A DNA stretch of 5,363 nucleotides, from positions 1 to 5,363 of the forward strand of contig CANBZE010000166.1 of assembly GCA_947373775.1 (NCBI GenBank). The letters run 5' to 3'. Shown here piece after piece: positions 1 to 4,490 of the stretch. Within the stretch, counting starts at the first letter, position 1. Every line of letters starts with the position of its first letter. The notes under the pieces are model-generated. The model did no database searches. It saw nothing but the letters and a program-made list of their open reading frames with translations, and was not told the DNA's origin. The translations under genes were made by a program, and so were the position numbers. Source of the stretch: Alphaproteobacteria bacterium (lineage in GTDB: Bacteria > Pseudomonadota > Alphaproteobacteria > Micropepsales > Micropepsaceae).

Positions 1-599
1 GCCCGGCGCTGGACCAGGCTTCGATGTTTCCGCCGGCGCCCGCGAGCGGCAAAGCGGTGATACGGGTTCTGGGCAGCACACCGGACAATCAGATTCCGCA
101 ATATTACATCACGCTGCTCACCGCGATCCGCACCGCCGAGAAAAGCATCAAGATTACCGCGGCCTATTTTGCGCCCACCAAGCAGGAGATGGAAAGCCTG
201 GTTGATGCGGCCAGGCGTGGGGTGGATGTGCGGCTGCTGCTGCCTGGCCGCAGTGACTCGGAGCTGTCGATCGCCGTGGCGCATTCCCATTATGCCGAAC
301 TGCTGGAAGCGGGCGTGAAAATCTACGAGACGGACAAGGTCATCCTGCACTCCAAGACGGTGGTGATAGATGGGGTGTGGGCCGCAATCGGCTCATCCAA
401 CTTCGATCACCGCAGTGTCATCTACAATGATGAAGTCGATGCCGTGGTGCTGGGCAGCGATGCGGCACAGGAGATGGAAGATCTTTTCCAGGCCAGCCAG
501 GGTGATGCCCGGCCCATCGATCTGCGCCGTTGGAAGTCCCGCCCTGTCTGGGGACGGCTGAAGGAGCTTTACGCGCTGGCCTGGGAAAACATGCTGTGA
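1..599 (+). CDS. Phospholipase D-like / cardiolipin synthase-like protein, C-terminal part (5' end outside window)
   Basis: The reading frame is open to the left edge (codons from position 3 read P-A-L-D-Q-A-S before the first ATG at 24), so this is the 3' part of a longer gene and the ATG at 24 is not its start. The roughly 198 visible residues contain one complete HKD phosphodiesterase motif at nt 348-401: H-S-K, then Asp four residues after the Lys, then G-S-S-N. The context I-G-S-S-N-F-D-H-R-S is typical of the second HKD half of bacterial cardiolipin synthases. Known for the family: two HKD motifs form one active site with a phospho-histidine intermediate, and Cls enzymes join phosphatidyl groups at the inner membrane. 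The upstream half with the first HKD motif and any membrane helices is not visible, so a different PLD-family transphosphatidylase or phospholipase remains possible. The C-terminus ends in a short Trp/Leu-rich segment. The stop overlaps the next gene's GTG, suggesting co-translation. Confidence 0.88.
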   Translation, partial: PALDQASMFPPAPASGKAVIRVLGSTPDNQIPQYYITLLTAIRTAEKSIKITAAYFAPTKQEMESLVDAARRGVDVRLLLPGRSDSELSIAVAHSHYAELLEAGVKIYETDKVILHSKTVVIDGVWAAIGSSNFDHRSVIYNDEVDAVVLGSDAAQEMEDLFQASQGDARPIDLRRWKSRPVWGRLKELYALAWENML

Positions 600-1354
600 A
601 TTGGCGCGCGATCCTGTCGGCCTGTATTTTGTCGTTGATTGCAGATGGCGCGCAGGCCGGCGAGCCGCCATCCTCCTGCAGCATTGCGACCTTGCCGGCA
701 GGGGCACCGGTGGTGGAGGTCTGGCAGGAGCAGGAACTTGCGCGTGCCCATTGGCAGCCGCCCGGCTGCAGCAGCTGGCCGGCTTCGTCACGGTCAAAGG
801 TTCTGGTCAGCGTGACGGGCGCTGTGCGCTCCGGTGACGTCATGGCCTCGCTGATCGCCCGGCTTGGCGCAATATCCGCGTTGCCGGGTGTTCAGTATTG
901 GTCAACGACCGATGGCAAGTGGGGACCGATTGCCAAGAACGCGTCCGCGCTGAGCGGTCCGGATCCCAGTGCGCGCCGCCATGATTTTTCCGCGTCCGAG
1001 TTCGTGACGGGCGCGCACCTTTACTATTGGGAGGATGATGTCCGCACCGGGTCCACGGTATACCGGCTGACGGTGCTGGAACGCACCCCCGACCGGCTGG
1101 TTGTTTCCGGCGAGAACATCACGCCGATGCGCCGGTTTTACCTGACTGTGTTCAAGCCCGGGTCACTCCAGACGCTGCTGGTCATCCAGGCGGCGGGTCC
1201 AGGGACATTCGCTGTTCGTATCCTCACCAGAAGCGGCGAGGGCAGCAGCATGTTTGCGTCTGGACATGAAAAATCGTTCGTGAACCGCGCCGCCGCCCTG
1301 TATCGCCTCATGGCAGGGATCAGGACCGACCAGGAGCCGCCCGCAGCGCGTTGA
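596..1354 (+). CDS. Exported protein of unknown function (resembles DUF6675-type proteins)
   Basis: I chose the GTG at 596, giving 252 residues. It overlaps the upstream TGA (GTGA) and places a signal peptide right at the N-terminus: MNWRAILSACILSLIADGAQA, with likely cleavage after A-Q-A near residue 22. A frame-compatible ATG at 530 would add 22 residues buried in the PLD gene and displace the signal peptide, so I rejected it. A weak GGGA lies about 10 nt upstream; translational coupling probably matters more. The mature part has two early Cys residues (28 and 58). Its central segment, H-L-Y-Y-W-E-D-D around 141-148 followed by V-Y-R-L-T-V-L-E at 155-162 and an S-G-E-N-I-T turn, recalls from memory the periplasmic DUF6675 family; this match is unverified. 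No catalytic motif is evident. Being coupled to a PLD/Cls-like gene suggests a periplasmic partner in phospholipid or envelope homeostasis, but that is inference. Confidence 0.8.
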   Translation: MNWRAILSACILSLIADGAQAGEPPSSCSIATLPAGAPVVEVWQEQELARAHWQPPGCSSWPASSRSKVLVSVTGAVRSGDVMASLIARLGAISALPGVQYWSTTDGKWGPIAKNASALSGPDPSARRHDFSASEFVTGAHLYYWEDDVRTGSTVYRLTVLERTPDRLVVSGENITPMRRFYLTVFKPGSLQTLLVIQAAGPGTFAVRILTRSGEGSSMFASGHEKSFVNRAAALYRLMAGIRTDQEPPAAR

Positions 1355-1363
1355 GAAAATGCC

Positions 1364-1840
1364 CTATGGGAAGATCGAAACCGATGTCTGCAGGTGGATC
1401 ACCTGCATGTTCTCGCCGGGCGCCAGGGTGAAGGCGACCTGATTGAAGGGCGGCTTGCGCAGATGGGGGCGGACATCGCGGGAAAAGCCGAAGGGTTCTT
1501 CGGGAAAGCCCAGCCAGGTCATGTCCATCTCGCCATTGCCATCGAGATCCTGGAACGTCTCGATGGCATAGGTGCCAGGCGTGATGCCGTGCAGGTGGAT
1601 CACCATCTCGTTGCCGGTGGCTTTCACATCGGCGGCGGCGACCGGCCTGGAATTGTCGTCGGGATAATGGGTCCGGTCATAGAGCCCCAGACGCAGGATG
1701 CCGCCGGCGGCGGAGAGATTCTCGACCCGGATCGTCAGGTCGGCAGCCGGGCCCGCCTGGGCATGGGTGCCCAGCGCCAAGGCCAGGCCAATAGCGGCGA
1801 AGCCGGGCAGCGTCAAAGTTATGCGATTCAAAAGGCTCAA
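1364..1840 (-). CDS. DUF2141-family secreted protein
   Basis: 158 residues from a TTG start at 1840. An in-frame TAA three codons upstream closes the frame, and an AGGG lies 10 nt before the TTG, so this start is well constrained; a second TTG at 1831 is possible but has poorer spacing. Residues 1-29 form a signal peptide ending in T-H-A-Q-A. The mature domain has the DUF2141 pattern: a beta strand L-T-I-R-V near 35, G-G-I-L-R-L-G-L-Y-D near 46-55, then G-T-Y-A-I-E-T-F-Q-D, an acidic loop D-L-D-G-N-G-E-M-D at 98-106, and E-E-P-F-G-F-S at 114-120. The acidic loop resembles a Ca2+-binding DxDxNG loop; many relatives have His where this protein has Gln97 (from memory). Biochemical role is unknown for the family; an extracytoplasmic beta-sandwich is expected. 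It is monocistronic in this window, convergent with the upstream + gene (9 bp between stops) and divergent from the PLC-like cluster. Confidence 0.85.
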   Translation of the reverse strand: MSLLNRITLTLPGFAAIGLALALGTHAQAGPAADLTIRVENLSAAGGILRLGLYDRTHYPDDNSRPVAAADVKATGNEMVIHLHGITPGTYAIETFQDLDGNGEMDMTWLGFPEEPFGFSRDVRPHLRKPPFNQVAFTLAPGENMQVIHLQTSVSIFP

Positions 1841-1850
1841 AGCGATTTAA

Positions 1851-1854
1851 CCCT
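1851..1854 (-). promoter_or_regulatory. Ribosome binding site (AGGG) for the DUF2141 gene
   Basis: AGGG on the - strand lies 10 nt before the TTG at 1840. It supports the rare TTG as the start; an in-frame stop immediately upstream excludes longer forms. Confidence 0.5.
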
Positions 1855-1874
1855 GTATCAGCCGCACTGGACGG

Positions 1875-1889
1875 GCGCCGATCAGGCGC
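1875..1889. repeat. Short inverted repeat GCGCC-N5-GGCGC in the divergent intergenic region
   Basis: GCGCC (1875-1879) and GGCGC (1885-1889) are perfectly complementary around GATCA. It touches the candidate -10 of the DUF2141 gene, where an operator could sit. It is not a terminator on either strand: the A-run follows on + and the T-run precedes on -. In GC-rich DNA a 5-bp repeat can be chance. Confidence 0.3.
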
Positions 1890-1916
1890 GATAAAAAAGG
1901 CAATTCAAAGTCCCAA
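1888..1916 (-). promoter_or_regulatory. Candidate sigma70-type promoter for the DUF2141 gene
   Basis: On the - strand, TTGGGA (1916-1911) and TATCGC (1893-1888) are separated by exactly 17 nt. They lie in the only A/T-rich block of the intergenic region (1891-1909). The match to TTGACA/TATAAT is partial (4/6 and 3/6). Transcription would begin near 1880, giving a leader of about 40 nt. Weak on sequence alone; placement and spacing are the main support. Confidence 0.3.
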
Positions 1917-1940
1917 TGCACCGGCCGGGGCTGTCGCCGT

Positions 1941-1997
1941 CCGGTTGTTTGGTCCATGCTGAACGTTCGACCGAAGACGCGTATCCCGAACAACCGG
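1941..1997. repeat. 12-bp inverted repeat (11 of 12 paired) flanking a GAACGTTC palindrome
   Basis: CCGGTTGTTTGG at 1941-1952 is the reverse complement of CCGAACAACCGG at 1986-1997 except for one T/G position, which would be a wobble pair in RNA. The 33-nt spacer contains the perfect 8-bp palindrome GAACGTTC (1961-1968) and an overlapping TTCG-AC-CGAA. It lies between divergent genes, so it could be a regulator site or a stem in the 5' leader of the PLC-like gene. No known operator was recognised. Confidence 0.4.
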
Positions 1998-2065
1998 TGC
2001 CCGTCCATATCTGTGTCTGTTCTGTTTGCTTGCATACCCAGTTTCATCGTCCGCCCGGGGGCAGA

Positions 2066-3277
2066 TTGCGCGTTTTTGCCGTCATCACGCTGACGTCCTT
2101 GTTGATCGCCGTGGGCGCGCGCCCCGCGCCGGCGCAAACTTGCGACCTGGCGGCCAAGGATGTGCGCCTGGCGGGGACAGGCTGCGCCGCGGCCTGGTTC
2201 GACGCCAATGTGCGCCTGAATGAAATGCAGGCGGTGGGGACCTCCGAAAGCTACAAGCTGCAGCCCAGCAAGCAGATGATGTCGCTGATCAAGATGGGCT
2301 CCAGCGAGGATGCCCAGGCGCTGGACTATGACCAGCCCCCGATTGCGGCGCAGCTGGCGGCAGGCGCGCGCTCGCTGGAATTCGACGTGGCCTATGATCC
2401 CAAGGGCGGGCTTTACAAATATCCGGCCGGCGCATCGATGGCCGGTGATCTGGTGGCGGATGATTATATCGCGGCGATGGCCACGCCAGGCTTCAAGGTC
2501 ATCCACATTCTGGACATCGATTTCAATTCCAGCTGCGTCAAGCTGGCGGACTGTTTGAAAGCGGTGGCGGGCTGGTCGCGCGCCAATCCCAAACATCTTC
2601 CGGTCATCATCGCGCTGCGCACCAATGACGAGCGCACACCGATGCCCGGCGCCACCAAGCCCTACAAGTATGATGCTGCCGCCTTCGATGCGCTGGATGC
2701 AGAAGTCCGTGCCGCCTTCAAGCCCGAGGAGATGATCACGCCGCAGATGGTGCAGGGCAGTTATCCGACCCTGCGCGAGGCGGTGGCGGCGGGCAACTGG
2801 CCCAAGCTGGGCGTGGCAAGGGGCAAGGTGCTGTTCCTGCTGGACGACAACAAGGCGAAGGTGGCGCTCTATCGCGGCGCGCGCGCGTCGCTGGAAGGGC
2901 GGGCGATGTTCGTCAACACCGACGAGAAATCGCCGGCCGCCGCCTTTACCACCATCGACAATCCCGCCAAGAACTCCAATGACGTCATCGCTCGCGTCAA
3001 GGCGGGCTTGATCGTGCATACCTTCGCCGATGCCGACACCCGCGAGGCGCGCAAGAACGACATGCTGCGGCGCGACTGGGCGTTCGCCTCGGGCGCGCAG
3101 ATGATTTCGACGGATTTCGTGGTTCCCAACAAGCGCATCGGAAAATACCAGGTGCGCGTGCCGGGGGCCCGCGTGGCGCAGTGCAATGTGCAGCTTGAGC
3201 CGGGACGTTGCGGGGGACTGGATCTGGAATCGCCGGACAGTGCCGCGCCTGTGCAGGCCGGGGGGCGCGCACCATGA
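2066..3277 (+). CDS. Secreted Ca2+-dependent phosphoinositide phospholipase C-like protein with altered catalytic motif
   Basis: 403 residues from the TTG at 2066, which starts a clean signal peptide (MRVFAVITLTSLLIAVGARP then A-P-A, cleaved before Q24). The frame stays open to an ATG at 1916, with other candidates at 1997 (GTG) and 2030 (TTG). None has a good ribosome site, and the ATG would add 50 odd residues before the signal peptide. A GGGGG run ends 4 nt before 2066, so the start is only moderately sure. The body matches the bacterial Ca2+-dependent PI-PLC family (PF16670-type TIM barrel): V-R-L-N-E-M-Q-A-V-G-T near 49-59, L-E-F-D-V (104-108), P-G-F-K-V-I-H-I-L-D-I-D (141-152), R-G-K-V-L-F-L-L-D (252-260), A-D-A-D-T (321-325) and S-G-A-Q-M-I-S-T-D (342-350). 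Relatives have T-H-N-S-Y at the first active-site strand; here it is T-S-E-S-Y (59-63), so the catalytic His and the metal-binding Asn are absent. Glu105, Asp107 and His147 remain. Six Cys in the mature part could form disulfides. Fold assignment is strong; catalytic activity is doubtful. First gene of a four-gene + cluster. Confidence 0.82.
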   Translation: MRVFAVITLTSLLIAVGARPAPAQTCDLAAKDVRLAGTGCAAAWFDANVRLNEMQAVGTSESYKLQPSKQMMSLIKMGSSEDAQALDYDQPPIAAQLAAGARSLEFDVAYDPKGGLYKYPAGASMAGDLVADDYIAAMATPGFKVIHILDIDFNSSCVKLADCLKAVAGWSRANPKHLPVIIALRTNDERTPMPGATKPYKYDAAAFDALDAEVRAAFKPEEMITPQMVQGSYPTLREAVAAGNWPKLGVARGKVLFLLDDNKAKVALYRGARASLEGRAMFVNTDEKSPAAAFTTIDNPAKNSNDVIARVKAGLIVHTFADADTREARKNDMLRRDWAFASGAQMISTDFVVPNKRIGKYQVRVPGARVAQCNVQLEPGRCGGLDLESPDSAAPVQAGGRAP

Positions 3278-3639
3278 GCAAGCGTTGTGACAACATGATG
3301 GGGAGCGCATACCGGCGCGGCAACGGTTTGCCGCTGTGTGGGGGAGGGCGAAGCGCGCAGGCCCTTTCGTTCGCCTTGCTGGTTTTGATTTGCGTGCTGA
3401 TGCTGCCGGTGGGCGGCGCCATGGCGCAGCAGGCGCCTGCGCCTGTGGAGAAGTCCGCCGCGACGCCCGACGCCAAAAGTGATACCAAGAGCGATGCCAA
3501 AAGCGCCGAACCCCCGGGCATGAGTTCTGCGGACATCGCCGCGGCGCGGGAGCAGCAACGCACCACGGCGGCGACCCGCCAGCAGATCCAGGCCATCCGG
3601 GCGGCATTGCGCGCCCGGCTGGCAACCCTGCATCGCTAG
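3274..3639 (+). CDS. Small exported or membrane-anchored protein with DAKS repeats and a C-terminal helix
   Basis: 121 residues from the ATG at 3274, which overlaps the TGA of the PLC-like gene (ATGA), a sign of translational coupling. An in-frame ATG at 3208 lies inside the upstream gene and is less likely. After a polar, Arg-containing N-region of about 28 residues comes a hydrophobic stretch (about 31-51, L-S-F-A-L-L-V-L-I-C-V-L-M-L-P) ending in G-A-M-A-Q-Q. It is either a signal peptide cut after A-M-A or an N-terminal anchor. A flexible Ala/Pro/Lys/Asp linker follows, with three tandem tetrads D-A-K-S, D-T-K-S, D-A-K-S (66-77). The C-terminal about 36 residues are Ala/Gln/Arg-rich and predicted helical, possibly coiled coil, with a net positive charge. 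I recognise no family. Position between a secreted PLC-like protein and an outer-membrane barrel suggests a periplasmic accessory role, which is inference. Confidence 0.72.
   Translation: MSKRCDNMMGSAYRRGNGLPLCGGGRSAQALSFALLVLICVLMLPVGGAMAQQAPAPVEKSAATPDAKSDTKSDAKSAEPPGMSSADIAAAREQQRTTAATRQQIQAIRAALRARLATLHR
3469..3504 (+). repeat. Three tandem 12-nt repeats encoding D-(A/T)-K-S
   Basis: GACGCCAAAAGT, GATACCAAGAGC and GATGCCAAAAGC follow one another without gaps, each encoding Asp-Ala/Thr-Lys-Ser. Copies differ at synonymous and one nonsynonymous position, so the array is not freshly duplicated. It forms the flexible linker of the small exported protein. Confidence 0.85.
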
Positions 3640-3641
3640 GA
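3638..3641 (+). promoter_or_regulatory. Ribosome binding site (AGGA) deciding the start of the barrel gene
   Basis: AGGA lies 8 nt before the GTG at 3650 and overlaps the TAG stop of the small gene. The ATG at 3641 would sit directly on this site with no spacer, so the GTG is better supported. Confidence 0.5.
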
Positions 3642-3649
3642 TGGAACCG

Positions 3650-4468
3650 GTGGGCAAACAAACCAACTTCCATATGCGGCTGGCGGCGATCGCGCTGGGC
3701 GCCTCGCTGTGCGGCGTGTCGGCTGCAGCTGCGCAGGATGCGGCGCCGGCTTCGGATACCAGCGTGAGCCTGTCGACGGGGCTGGACTATTCGTCCGGCC
3801 ATTATGGCAGCGTGCGCGCGACGGACATTCTTGTGGCCTTGTCGGACGTCACGGTGAAGACCGGCAACTTCCAGTTCACCGCGGCGCTGCCTTACGTCAC
3901 CATTACCGGACCTGCCTTCCTGGTGGTGGGCGCGGGCGGCGTGCCGGTGGTGGTCAATGCGGGGCGCACCGCCGACAAGGAGCGCAAGGGCTGGGGCGAT
4001 CTCAATCTCAGCACCACCTATTCGGTGCCGTCGGACCTGACCGGTGAATATCAGGTGGACTTGACGGGGCGCGTCAAGCTGGCGACCGGCGATGAGGGCC
4101 AAGGCCTGACTTCGGGGGAGACCGATTTCGGATTCTCGGTGGACGTGTCGCGCCAGATCGGGCTCTGGGCGCCGTTCGTGTCGTTCGGCTACCGGGTGCC
4201 GGGTGCGCCCACCGCCTATTCACTGGTCAGCGCGCCGTCCTTTTCGGTGGGCACCAGTTATCAGCTCAGCGATCACCTGTTGATGATCGCATCCTATGAT
4301 TTTGACGGCACCATCAGTTCCACCCTGGCGGACAGCCAGCAGCTGTTCAGTTCGCTGAGCTGGGTGGCGAGCGACAGCCTGACCTTCACCGCCTATGGCG
4401 AATACGGGCTCTCCAGCGGCGCGCCCAAGGGCGGCGGTGGCTTGCTGGCGAGCTGGAAGGTTCTGTAG
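3650..4468 (+). CDS. Outer-membrane beta-barrel, MetA/phenol-degradation transporter-like
   Basis: 272 residues from GTG 3650; ATG 3641 (three residues longer) and ATG 3674 (eight shorter) are alternatives that leave the mature protein unchanged. Signal peptide 1-28 (hydrophobic R-L-A-A-I-A-L-G-A-S-L, cleavage near S-A-A-A-A-Q). The mature part is made of alternating-polarity strands rich in Ser, Thr, Gly and Tyr with no long hydrophobic helix, as in outer-membrane barrels. Signature stretches resemble the Phenol_MetA_deg family: G-W-G-D-L-N-L-S-T-T-Y (114-124), R-V-K-L-A-T-G-D (141-148), S-G-E-T-D-F-G-F-S-V (155-164) and F-V-S-F-G-Y-R-V-P-G (176-185). The C-terminus ends S-W-K-V-L rather than the usual terminal Phe. 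Members are presumed channels for hydrophobic or aromatic compounds, mostly untested. It starts 10 bp after the small gene and ends 22 bp before the acyl-CoA ligase, so it could pass fatty acids or lipid fragments; this is inference. Confidence 0.8.
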   Translation: MGKQTNFHMRLAAIALGASLCGVSAAAAQDAAPASDTSVSLSTGLDYSSGHYGSVRATDILVALSDVTVKTGNFQFTAALPYVTITGPAFLVVGAGGVPVVVNAGRTADKERKGWGDLNLSTTYSVPSDLTGEYQVDLTGRVKLATGDEGQGLTSGETDFGFSVDVSRQIGLWAPFVSFGYRVPGAPTAYSLVSAPSFSVGTSYQLSDHLLMIASYDFDGTISSTLADSQQLFSSLSWVASDSLTFTAYGEYGLSSGAPKGGGGLLASWKVL

Positions 4469-4477
4469 GCGGCGCAA

Positions 4478-4482
4478 AGGGA
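4478..4482 (+). promoter_or_regulatory. Ribosome binding site (AGGGA) for the acyl-CoA ligase gene
   Basis: AGGGA lies 8 nt before the ATG at 4491. It favours that start, which also gives the N-terminus expected for the family; an ATG at 4487 is out of frame. Confidence 0.6.
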
Positions 4483-4490
4483 AGCGATGC

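Larger units (their letters stand above)
1841..2065. promoter_or_regulatory. Divergent intergenic region between the DUF2141 gene and the PLC-like cluster
   Basis: About 225 bp with no convincing gene. It must hold the promoters of both divergent units unless the + start is further upstream. Contents: AGGG site, GCGCC repeat, A/T-rich block and the 12-bp inverted repeat. For the + strand the best promoter-like pair I found is CTGAAC (1959-1964), 17 nt, TATCCC (1982-1987), with only 3/6 matches in each box, so I do not call it separately. Open reading frames extend through on both strands, but their peptide composition and lack of ribosome sites make them unconvincing. Confidence 0.5.

Noticed and set aside
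24..26. ATG at 24 as the start of the PLD-like gene
   Set aside because: The frame is open upstream to the window edge, no ribosome site precedes it, and the family needs a first HKD half upstream.
530..532. ATG at 530 as the start of the exported protein
   Set aside because: It would overlap the PLD-like gene by 70 bp and bury the signal peptide; GTG at 596 fits better.
1389..1407. Perfect 8-bp stem, 3-nt loop (TGCAGGTG/CACCTGCA) as a terminator between the convergent genes
   Set aside because: It lies inside the DUF2141 coding sequence and no T-run follows on either strand; its composition is explained by coding and by the 15-bp repeat.
1394..1894. 166-codon + strand frame opposite the DUF2141 gene
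   Set aside because: It is antisense to a recognisable family and has no ribosome site, signal or domain.
1916..2065. N-terminal extension of the PLC-like protein from ATG 1916
   Set aside because: It would put about 50 Cys/His/Pro-rich residues before a normal signal peptide, and the nearest AAGG is 15 nt away; kept only as an alternative start.
1847..4102. 751-codon open frame on the - strand
   Set aside because: It lies antisense to three genes with clear family or export signals, is Arg/His/Pro/Ala-rich with no domain or motif, and is explained by the G/C third-position bias of the + genes.
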